Positions 22,500-33,700 of a stretch of DNA of 64,000 bases are shown here, one piece after another. The stretch comes from Euryodendron excelsum (lineage: Eukaryota; Streptophyta; Magnoliopsida; Ericales; Pentaphylacaceae): the NCBI GenBank assembly GCA_033060915.1, contig CM065392.1, forward strand, positions 6,167,501 to 6,231,500. The letters are read 5' to 3'. Under the pieces are notes generated by a model. The model searched no databases. It was not told the origin of the DNA and saw only the letters and a program-made list of their open reading frames with translations. The position numbers and the translations under genes were made by a program. Position 1 is the stretch's first letter. Every line of letters starts with the position of its first letter.

Positions 22500-23970
22500 T
22501 AGTGATTTTAAACTATTGGTGGAAAGAGTTTCTCTCATGTCCAGAAAAAACCTTGGGGTGTTAAGAGTGAAAATGTGGTTTGAAGATGAAGGGTGGGCCC
22601 TTTGTGCAAGAGGTCAAGGTTAGGTCTGTACTTGACTCACTACTGCCAACACCCTGGATTGATGGGAATGACTCTAGAAAGTGACTTTCCCCTTTTTTTC
22701 TCTCTCTGTTTTATCATTGAAAAAAAAAAACAAAAAAGAAAAGAAAAGAAAGATGTGAAGTTCAGGAAATTTACAAGCTCCAAAATGATTATCGTTTTTG
22801 ATAGATGAGAAGTGCACGTGGATGAATTGGTCATTAGCGTTTAGGTATTTAGCTAATAGGAAAATCTTATCAAAAAGAAAAAGTTAAAGAAAAAGCCTAG
22901 CTGGTATGTTTCTACCATGAATGATGGGCATTGGGCTCATATATATGAGGGTAGCACAAGTGCCTATTGCAGCTTTTTGTTGACGACGAATCTGGAAGTG
23001 GTGACTGTATGTTTATATATACTTGAGCTGTTGTTTTACTGTCTGGATAGGTCAGACTTTTATTGATACAAAGACATTATATACAGAGAAGGAAGATTCA
23101 ACCTGCTTGGATGAAACAACAAATATATGGCCAAACTGAAAAATGCAAAAATCAATACAAAAACTTAAGAAGATGCATGTTATTAGGTCTTATATGGAGT
23201 CTTTGGTAAGTGATAAGTCTCAAATAGTGTTATTGGTCAAAAATTCTTTCTTTCCCAGCTCCAAGTCTTAGTCCTATTAGATTTAGGAGAAATTCAAAAT
23301 GTTGTTAATATGCCTGTAATCTTTTTATTCAATGGATTTGTTTTTTGGAGCTTGGGAGAAGGTTTTGAAGTTTGTGTGATGCATTATGAAAACCTACCTT
23401 AGGGGTAATTCCTAAGGAATTCTAGGTTGGATTTTGCTTCTTCTTCTTATACGAGAACATTATAGTTTGTTACACGACTTACTGTTCACATGCACCTCAC
23501 AGCTGTGACAGCCCTCGTTTTATTATCAAAACCCTACCCTACCAAGTCCTACACAGCCTTGACCTTCTTCCCGACCCTTTGGTTTTCAAGTTGACATGTA
23601 AATGGCTAATTAGAAGCTGTGCAGAGACTTTTGGCATTTAAATTGTAGATTCTGCAACACATCACCTTCAAAATGAAGACAAACCTGTTAGAAACCCTAG
23701 AAACTTTCTTCCACCTATTTGATCAGTGAACTATCACTAGACCAACTCTACGCTGCTTTATCATAAGTTTCTAAAGCTGTTTTGCATCACCCACTTCACC
23801 TCAAAATCCGAAATAGCCTGAGCTGCAGCCTGCAGCACCTTTCCATACACCATTAATCAATGGGTAAGAACAATAAGAAGGACAATTTATCTTTCAGATG
23901 GTGTACAAGGACAGTTTCGATATCAACTTACTACCGCTTCAGTGGAACTTGTGATGATGAGAAAGAGGCA

Positions 23971-24016
23971 TATGAACGTTTGGAACAACAGCCTATGAAC
24001 GTTTGGAACAACAGCC
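23971..24016. repeat. Two tandem copies of a 23-bp unit
   Basis: TATGAACGTTTGGAACAACA followed by GCC occurs twice in direct succession, within otherwise unremarkable intron sequence. Confidence 0.85.
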
Positions 24017-24389
24017 TTGGGGTTTTGGTAAGTGTTTCATGAACTTGATTACAACACCGTGAACACTTAAAGAACGATGCTTAAAAGTAATAAGATTGTA
24101 TTATCCAATGACATCTAAACTTCATATTTCTTTGAGTTTTAACTCGATCAAATGAAAATTGAGCCAATGTATAGAAGTAATAGGTCAACGTTTATCAAAA
24201 TTGATGCGATCAAATGGCCTATTATGTTGCACCTAGTCCACTACCATGTGACCAATGACATCAAAATATTGCATCTACCTTTCACTTAACTCGATCAAAC
24301 AAACATTGAGTCAATATCTAGGAGTAATAGGTCTAAGTCTATTATATGTGATTGGCGACATAGATGGAACCAGATATATACTCATACTT

Positions 24390-24736
24390 GGAATGGAGCT
24401 AGAGTGAGGAAAATAAGGGAAAAGGTTGATCTGTAGCACCTTAAGCTGTAATGAGGAACATTTGGGGAGAGCGTAATAGAAGAACTTTTGAAGGGAAAGA
24501 AAGATCCATGTTTGAATTGAAAAGTAAGGTTTTGGCCTTTTTGTATAGTTGGTTCTCGGAGTAGGGTGGACCGGACCTTGAATCTATTTTTGGAATTGGT
24601 AAAGACCTGTGAGTAATTCTTGGTTGTGCAGATAGTATATGTCTTTTTTGGTTATTTTTTGGTCTTTGTACTTGGTTGGCAACCCCCTTCGTGCCTTTTT
24701 AATACCAATACATTTACTTATCAAAAAAAAAAAAAG
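24390..24736 (+). pseudogene. LINE 3' end with poly(A) tail
   Basis: The translation contains MFELKSKVLAFLYSWF after an RNIWGE-like segment. This fits the ends of plant LINE reading frames (RNRRTFE, LK-LF--LFEW). The DNA ends TTTAATACCAATACATTTAC then TTATC plus a poly(A) run at 24721-24733, the usual tail of this LINE group. Coding sequence has stops. It is a 5'-truncated copy inside the villin leader intron. Confidence 0.55.
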
Positions 24737-24793
24737 GAAAAAGAAAAAGGAAAAACTCAAATGCCCTATTATCTCATTAGTTGATGTGCCAGG

Positions 24794-25623
24794 CAGTGGC
24801 AGACCTAGGAATTTATCTGAGGGGGGGGCCCATGCAGAAATTTTTTTCAGCAGTATGGACCACCTAGAATTAAGCTTTATAGGGGAGAACCCGTCGAATA
24901 CACAAAAAATAAAAATCATAATAAAGTAGTATCTAAAAATAAGCATGCTATTTGCCCCAAAATTTTTTTTACCTATTATACATATATGAATGTCTTATTT
25001 TATTAAAAATATTTTAATTATTCTTTGAAAATATTGAATACTAACTATAATTCCCTATAAAAATATGTATAGAAGTGTTAGACTATTATAATATAAAATG
25101 TTCGTTTATCAACGAAATCTTTACTATTGCTCCCAAATGGATATAACAAGTGTAAAGAAATTAATAAAGAAAATATGAAAACACGGTAATGATATCCTTA
25201 CTATTATTCCTAAAAAAATATCACTGAAACAAATACTAATAAATATATAGAAATATATGGAAGAGAAAAAAAAAAAGTAATCTAAGAGGGTTAACTTCAA
25301 ATTATAAAGAGTTGAATGATCAATGACAAATGTTGGAATGAGTAAAAAAATAATAAGAGAATCTTTTGAAAGGGGACAAGGTAAAATTATTTGCATTTTA
25401 GTGGGGGCTAATATACAATTTTTATCATAAGCACTCGTAAATATGTAAGGTCTAAGCAAACCGTTCTAAACTTTGAAGGGGCAAGGTAACATTGTTTAAA
25501 TTTTAGGAGGGGCCAACATACTATTTCTCATCCTAAATACTCAAAATACATAGTATATCATAGCAATTTTCAGAATTTAGGGGTGCCATGGCCCTCACCA
25601 GCTTCCGAAGTGCGTTGCCAATG
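24794..25623. mobile_element. hAT non-autonomous element (830 bp)
   Basis: A perfect 8-bp duplication, GTGCCAGG, flanks it (24786-24793 and 25624-25631). The ends are CAGTGGCAGACC and, on the minus strand, CATTGGCAACGC. The interior is AT-rich with GGGGCCAACATA- and GGGTGCCATGGCC-type subterminal motifs and no transposase remnant. Its length is close to the hAT copies at 13140 and 30346. Confidence 0.85.
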
Positions 25624-26299
25624 GTGCCAGGTACATATATCAGTATCCACAACATTCTTTCTCAATAGTTTTGATCCCACAAAAAAGATACCATGCCAGC
25701 ATTTCAAAAGAAGTTGCATTCTATTGGGCAGGGGAGGGTGATTGTACTTCATATATAAAGCGATATACTTGCAATATTCTATGAAGAAATCTACTGCCAA
25801 TATCAACCACCCTTTTGGAGATATGTTTCACATAATCATAAAATTTCTCTTTTAGGAAGATTTTTATTGATTTCTTCAATTATAAGTCATACAATTGCCC
25901 TGCCCCGCCCCATGGAATGCAACTTCTTTTGAAATGCTAGCATGGTATTCGTTTTTGTGGGATCAAAACTATTGAGAGAGTAGGACAATATCAATGTTGG
26001 TCTTTGTATGAGAGTCTGATTCATTCTAAAATTGTGTGCAGCTATTCCTCTTTGTATTGTTTAATTTGATATTTTGAATACAGCCTGCTACACAAATTGT
26101 TTTGAGTGGCAACTAACACAAAACCATTATACTTATTTTTATAATCAAACACCCTTATATTTGGTCACATTTCTCATAGTTGTGCAGCATATGTATGTGT
26201 TATGGTGGTTAGGGAGTAGTTGAAAATCAAATACGGGACCTTCCTACTTTACAACCAATCCAACTAAAGAAAATGGAGTGCTCTGATACTAATTCAAAA

Positions 26300-27221
26300 A
26301 GTCATGATTTTGAGTTACACAAATTTGCCTAGTGCAGTTTGGAGGGTTAATTAATTATCAAACCAATTAATAAATAAGTGCACATGAGTGAATCGTGTAT
26401 CCAAAGGAAATAAGCGGAAGCAATCACACAGATAGAGATGCGGTTTTTACGTGGAAATCCAAAGTGGGAAAAATCATGGACCACACATGTCAGACTTGAC
26501 CAAGCACTTCAAAGCAAATAGTTACAAAATTTACCGACAAACCTGCACAGGATAACACAGTCTGAATGTAGAGCTCTTGTTGAATCTACCTTCGCTGTTC
26601 TCCCAATGCTTGATCCTGCCAAATATCCACACAGGATGACTTTAACATCCTAGAACTCCAACAAACAACCACAAAGGATTTCTTCTTCAGTGTGTGAAGG
26701 AACAACTATTCAGAGATTCGTCTGAATATACTCTCACAGCATCTAGCTTTCTCAATAATCACTGAGATATCTGAGATGTATGAGGATGCTCTACATACCC
26801 CAAACAGCCCCTTGCACTCTTATTTATAATAGTAGAAGTCCCACAGAGTGCAAGGCCAAGTTGGTACGAATTCAGAGTACAAATCTAATCAGAATAGGCA
26901 AAAATCACCAAATCTATCTGAACGCCTTCACGGTCTGTTTCAAAGGACTCTGTTTAAACAGATTTTCATCCCGTTTGAACAGCCCAGGTCACATGAACTT
27001 GTAGATCTCAAAAGGTTACATGGAATTGATATATTACAGATCCCAAGAGGACTATTGGTCAGAGATATATAAGATTTCAAATTTTCAGCTCTGCATGTTT
27101 CTGCAGCTTGTACTCTAGACACCAATTACATATTCTAATCCCAATACAAATCAAAACTTAGTCATAGCCAAAGTGCTTTTGTTTATGGAATTTGCCAACA
27201 CTAGAATTGCTAACACTAACA
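26300..27221 (-). repeat. Copia-type LTR with primer site, minus strand
   Basis: On the minus strand it starts TGTTAGTGTTAGCAATTC (27221), carries a TATAAATAAGAG box near 26820, and is followed by TTAGTATCAGAGCAC, a Met-tRNA primer-site match (about 26278-26296). The GTGGAAATCCAAAGTGGGAA phrase on the plus strand is also typical of Copia LTRs. No internal coding region follows, so it is a truncated element inside the villin leader intron. Confidence 0.55.
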
Positions 27222-27545
27222 ATTGACTATTTAGAAAACTTTAGTTACTTTTTCACTGCCAGATGGATCAGCCCCTCTTTCCAATTGGTTGTAGAGCCTT
27301 TTTCCTGCTTGCTGCTTGTTAATTCTATCTTGCTGTAGCTTTTCACTTGTTTAATGCATAGTATTTTAAACCATGTTAAATAGCAAGGTCGGGTTTTTCG
27401 TAGGTTTCCAATCATCCAATGCAAAAGGTTATATTGCTTGCTGAATCTAAAGTAGATGATTATGGTCAAATTGTTTTGCTTGTGATCTTGCAATTTTCTT
27501 GATATTTTTTCTTATCTCCTTGCCACTTCCTTTTTCTCTCTACAG

Positions 27546-27704
27546 CCACTTGTGGAATTTTGAGACTTCAGATCGTGGGAGATTGAAAGGTCTTCTTTCC
27601 CTTTTCTATTTTTGAAAGAGAAAATAATACAAAAAAGGATTTCTCCCAATGTCTAGCTCTGCAAAAGCATTGGAACCTGCGTTTCTGGGAGCTGGTCAGA
27701 GAGT
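27546..27704 (+). other. Villin exon with start codon (5'-UTR part plus coding part)
   Basis: A polypyrimidine tract and CTACAG acceptor precede 27546. The ATG is at 27649, with an in-frame TAA at 27625-27627 upstream, so translation cannot start earlier in this exon. The exon ends after 27704 at donor GTATCC. A possible extra donor (AAAG/GTCTTC near 27590) could split the UTR part. Confidence 0.55.
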
Positions 27705-30700
27705 GTATCCTTACTTGAAGAACTTTGCATGATAAATAAATATTTTCGTTCCACTGCTAATAAGAAATAAAGAACAGTTTATCGTTTGCCTTTGTGGTCT
27801 GGGTGCATGTGGTTGATATTATAATTTTGCTTCCAATGCCAATAAGAAAGAATGGTCTATGTTTTTCCTTGTATGTGTTTATAGTGTGTTGGAGTGTTCT
27901 TTAATTTTTCATCTTCTTCTTAATATTGGGGATGAAATGAATTCATTTTCTAGTATTTAATTTTACATTCACTATTAATAAGAAAAGAAAAATGGATTGC
28001 AGTTTTTCCTTGTTGATGTGTGCATCTGCATGTCAATTTGTTATATGCTAAGGATGTCTCAATTGCCCCTTTACTTTCAAATTTGTACTTAACACCTCAT
28101 AGAGGGACTGAAATTTGGAGAATCGAGAACTTCCAGCCAGTTCCTTTGCCAAAATCAGATTATGGTAAATTCTACTCGGGTGATTCATACATTGTCTTGC
28201 AGGTGCGTGCTGAATTCATCCCCACCCCCCTGTCCTCTCTTGTCACTTTGGTCGTAAATTTGCATGTTCATCTGTTCTTTATGTAAAATTTTAGAATAAC
28301 AGATGCTCTGCAGTTACGGTTCTTCTTATATGTCAAACATTTCTGCAGACAACCCCTAGCAAAGGCGGTGCTTATTTGTATGACATACACTTCTGGCTCG
28401 GAAAAGATACAAGCCAGGTATGCTCTATGCTTCCCGTTTCCTTATTTATGATTTTTTCAGGATTGTTTTCTCATTTGTTGTCACAAATTCTAATAGGATG
28501 AAGCTGGAACAGCTGCCATTAAAACTGTCGAACTAGATGCAGTTCTTGGTGGGCGTGCAGTACAACACAGAGAACTTCAAGGTCATGAGTCTGACAAATT
28601 TCTGTCTTACTTCAAGCCATGTATTATACCGTTGGAGGGTGGTGTTGCATCTGGATTTAAGAAGCCTGAGGAGGAAGAGTTTGAAACACAGTTATATGTC
28701 TGTAAAGGGAAGCGAGTTGTCAGATTGAAGCAGGTATGAGAGCAACCAAACATTAACTTTCTGAGCTTATTATGTAACTCTTTTGAATATGAATCTGCTC
28801 TAGTTTAAGTGAATGAATTGATCTTCTTTGTTATCCAGGTCCCGTTTTCTCGTTCCTCGCTGAATCATGATGATGTGTTTATCCTGGACACTAAAGATAA
28901 GATTTTTCAATTCAATGGTGCAAACTCCAATATCCAGGAAAGGGCCAAGGCATTAGAAGTAATTCAATTTTTAAAGGATAAGTATCATGAGGGCACATGT
29001 GATGTTGCAATTGTCGGTAAGGTCAAATGCATTAAAAACTTGGCGACGTTATCTTCTCCTATGTAGCAGTAGTATTTAGTTTGTTGGTTTTTCTTTTTCT
29101 TTTTCCTCTTTTTTTTTTGGTTGTTGGTTTTTTTTTGGGGGGGGGGGGGGGGGGGGAGGAGGAGGGTGTTGTGGTGGATGCACTTGTCAACACATATCAG
29201 GAAACACTTAGATTTTTCCAAGTAAGGCGCTAGGGGGAGTTTTCAAACCCATGACCTCCACTTTGGAAGGATGGGTCCCTGCCAACTCTCCCTGCCAACT
29301 CTTCTAACCCTTGGGTTTTGCTCCCCATTCACTAATAAGTAGTTGCTAATTCTTCATGCGTTACTTATTTTAAATAAACGTTGTTCACTGAGCCAGATGA
29401 TGGAAAGCTACAAACTGAGTCAGATTCTGGTGAATTCTGGGTCATTTTTGGTGGGTTTGCTCCAATTAGCAAAAAGGTCGCTGGTGAAGATGATGTTATT
29501 CCAGAGAAGACTCGTCCTAAACTTTATAGGTATTCTCCTCCTCTCTAGTTTGCTGTCATGTTCTACTAGTCAGATATGTCAAGAAAGTATTCCAGAGTCA
29601 TGATGATTATTGCTTTCCAATTTGTGATTGCTAAATGGGCTTTGATGGAAGTACTTCTTGTATCTATGATTATGTTACTTTCTGCATATATGCATAAAGA
29701 TGCAATTAACCCATGATGACTTCAAAGTTCAAATTAGGAATATAAAAAAAATGACATGTTCATGTTCCTGTAAAATGGAATTGGGCATCAAGTATTTACA
29801 ATGAACATGTAGAAAGGTGGTTTTATCCCAGACAAGATGACTTCTAAATTTCATAGGTAGTTTGTTGTTGTTGTCCAAGTGAGGAATCAGATGTATGTAA
29901 AAATCATAGTAGGCTAACAGTTTCTTCTCCTTTTTAATATTGTGGTCACTAACTAGGTTAAAAATGAAAAAGCACTTCCAAGCAACTATGTATGTTACTT
30001 TTTCGGCATTCGTATGTAAAACACGCCTTGCTCGTGGTAATATTAGATTGGGCATGATCTAGATAATCATATCTACATACGTTGGTGGAATGGGAGTTGG
30101 CTTGTTGAGCATTCACAAAGATCATGAATTGACTATGACCGGAATAATCTCCCGAAAGTTTTATCAGGTCTGAGGATGCCTTGTGGATGTTGTTCATGTG
30201 AAAATGTAAAAAAGAATAGGAAAAGCCAATAGGACTTGTGAAATGATTGCTCTTATTATGCAAAAGAATATGGTGAAGATGCAGCTGAAGATTTTTGGGA
30301 GGAGAGGAATTGAGAGTGGCTCCTGTTTCATTATTGTCTTCTTATCAGGGGCGGAATCATGATTTTGTTTTGGGGGGTGGCCCAAAACTTAAAATTTTAC
30401 CTATAGAAAATTCTACTCTTGGGGAATTTTTAATGCATCAAAGTTCACCAAAATTATGTGACAGTGGCACTTTTGAAATTCTAAACCGAAATGGCGAGTG
30501 TTTTGCTTTGAAATGAAAAGACTACAGTATGAAAGCTCTGTAATACTCTTCACCTCTTTGTATAATTATTGTATCTTAAGTTTACTTTGCATAGAACTCT
30601 AAGTTAAAGAATGAGAAATATATTATGATGCTAGGCAAATATAAATGAAATATGAAAAAAGAAAAGACAAAATAATTATTTGTTAAGACAAATTGGGTAG

Positions 30701-33700
30701 CATCTGATATTTTATTTGGTTAGGACCTTAAAGAGAGTTTTAAATTGTGGGGGGTGCTGGTATAATAATTGCTGTCGGGACATTATACAAAGATATCAAA
30801 ATTTCATTCTAATTAGCAAGGAAATAGAAACATTTCAGAAGTGACATTGTAATATAGTAACACACAATCTTTTGTTTTTTTCTCAAATAAAAATTGTACA
30901 TATTTATGAAAAATTCTAAATGTTGACATGACCTATTGTTCTGGTTCATAGCTTGTATTTTGGTGCATTTCCCTATGTTCTGGTGTATTTTGATAAAAAC
31001 AATAGAGTTTTGTTATTCCACTAGTGTTTCGTTTTGGTCTCGGTCCCTTGGGAAATGAAAACACTGAAACAAAAGGTTTTTAGCTTTTTAAATGGAAACA
31101 AATAAAAATTTTGTTCCTTGCTAAGAGGGTTTTACAAAAGGTGGGGGGTGCCATGGCACCACTCACCCATAGGGTAAGTCCACCCCTGTTCCTATGATGA
31201 AGGAACTATATTTCATTTTGATGTAACATTTCAATCAGCTCAGAAATAGAAACATTTTTTAAACGTGATGGAAACACAGAAAGAAACTGGGAACATAAGG
31301 AAACATGAATTAAAACCCATCAATGTATTTTTTCTATTGCTAATATATTGAAATTTGAACATGTTTAAAGGGTATACAACCATTTGCTTTATAGAAAAAT
31401 ACATAAAGCAGTGAACATTGAATGTGTTTGGGGGTATACAATCATTAACATTAGCCCTCATGGCTTTGGGCATATTAGGGGTGCCTTCGTAGTAACTAGC
31501 ATGAAGTGTTTAAAGCCGTAAGGGTTAAGGCCCGAAGCAGACGATATATTTTGTTGGTAGTGTTGAACTGTAAATGACAAGATGTATAAAAAATCTTTAA
31601 AATTTTCATTTTAGTAATTTCGTTAATCATTAAGTAATTGATTTGAGAGTTAATTTTATTTTTATAAAACGATGCTAACTTAATGCTGATATTACTTGAT
31701 TATAAGATAATTTTAGAGGTTATGCGTTTCTTTAGTTCATTAAATTTCAAATTAAGGATCTGAAAATTTTGGCCTGAGTTAATTATAGTGACAATAATTA
31801 AAATCTGTTATCAAATAATGAATATAAAATTAATTATGATTATCGTCGGTTTGATATGTTTCTCAGTGCTTCAGTGCATTTCAGTGTATTTTGGTGGAAC
31901 GTTGGAATTTTGGTATTCCATTAAGGTTTTGTGTATCTCTAGGAAATGGAAATGGTTAGGTCGTTTTGATAGAAACAAAAGGAAATTTTGTTTCTTGCCT
32001 ATGATAGTGTCATTTGTGTGTATCTTTCCTCATGGTCATGTTCGATTGGGAATAATGTAAATAAGCATATCTAGGTATATCAATGGATTGAGAATTGGCT
32101 TGTTAAGTATTCACAATGAACTGAAGATGAAATTAATAATCGCCCAGAAGTTTTTAGAGAAGTGATGATGCCTTGTGGATGTTGCTCACATGAAAATGTA
32201 AAAAGAAGAGGAAAAGCCAATAGGACTTGTGAAATGATGGCCCTTATTATGCCTAAAAATATGGTGAAGAGTGAAGACGTAGCTGAAGATTTTTGGATGG
32301 AGAGAAACTGAGAAGGGCTCCTGTGTCATTATTGTCTTCCTGTGATGAAGTGGGTCATTTGTCTGCGTGTTTGTCCAAGTGTTGTTGGTGCTTTGTTGTT
32401 TGGTAATGGTAGTCAAGAACTTGTGAAGTGCAGTGGTATGTGAAGTTTTTAGGTTTGTTTTCTTCACTTATTCATTTATTTATTGTCACTACTGAGAGAG
32501 GGGATTCTTGGAAACCAAAAGATGGCATCTATGCGCTGTCAACTAGTCGAACTATTTAGCTATAAGTGCGGTGGTAAGAACTCAAGTGCAGTGGTAAGAA
32601 CTCAACTAGTTTCCGTTTCTTCTAGAAAGGTAGTTAACATCACCTTTCTAAATACACAATTTAATGTGTTTCTTTGTATGTCTGTTGGATCAATATAATT
32701 CTTTTTCTTTTTTAAAACTTCTTTACTAAGTTGAATATTACTATCACCACTTCTTTAGTCAATTGGTATTCCCATATCCTGTGTTAATTATTCCATTCGT
32801 TCTAGTTAGAGTTCTATTGCATTTGCAGCTGTAACTTCCTCTGTAGTCCTTGTGGTGTGCATATTTGTTTCTAGTTGGTTGGTTTGGCTTGTTCTCAAGC
32901 ATAGTAATTCTGTTACTTATCAGCATACAGTCAAGACAGACTAAATTGGAGGTGGCTCCAAGTCCCATAGTTTTATCACTCCTTCACTGTAAATCTATGG
33001 TCATTGTAGTCTAACCCCTGAAAGGCACCTTCAGATTTCTGCTCAAACTGATTCCCATGTTTTGTGTTGAAGGCCTTTATCCATCCTGCTACAATGCTGT
33101 ACAAAATAACCAGCATTGCTTATTAAACTTGTTGCAGGAAGCTTTTAGAATTTGCTGTTGACTACAATATGGACAACGTGAAAAATATATTATATGAAAC
33201 TGATTTTGTGCTAGCCTAACATCAAGTATATGATTTCTTTGTTTGAATCTTTGTTTTTAAGATCAAGCGTAAAAGGAGAGGTACCGCTATAACAGCATTG
33301 AATACTAGAACCTTCATGAAATTTTCAAGATAAGAAGCACAAACACAGACATGGGACGCCTATAGACGTACGGACGTGGCAGTTTTCATAAAATTAGGGC
33401 ACAACATAGCAATAAATAAATACATATATGTGAAATAATATTTTTTCCATTTGTGTCGTATTATATCAAAATAGTAAGAAATCATTTTTGAGTTAAATAC
33501 ATTATTATTTTATTATATTCAAATAGTGAGAGATTTGCTTCCACATTCTATATATTGGAAAAGAAGTATGAATAAAAAGTCATAATTTCTATTTTAAAAA
33601 GTTCTATTGATATATAAATTGGAAGTTTTAGGCTTTATAGCTTCAAAATTAAAGCCTAAAGGATGAGGGATTAATATTTACAAATCCACATTGTTTTTAT

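Larger units (their letters stand above)
20833..27545 (+). other. Proposed 6.7-kb 5'-UTR intron of the villin gene
   Basis: GT-AG bounded if the first exon is correct. It contains two hAT elements (22198-22499 and 24794-25623), a LINE tail (24390-24736), a short 23-bp duplication (23971-24016) and a Copia LTR on the minus strand (26300-27221). No intact coding gene was recognised inside; the small reading frames lack domains. Confidence 0.4.

Noticed and set aside
23860..24042. 60-residue frame starting MGKNNKKDN
   Set aside because: It includes a 23-bp tandem duplication, has no domain and lies in an intron rich in transposons.
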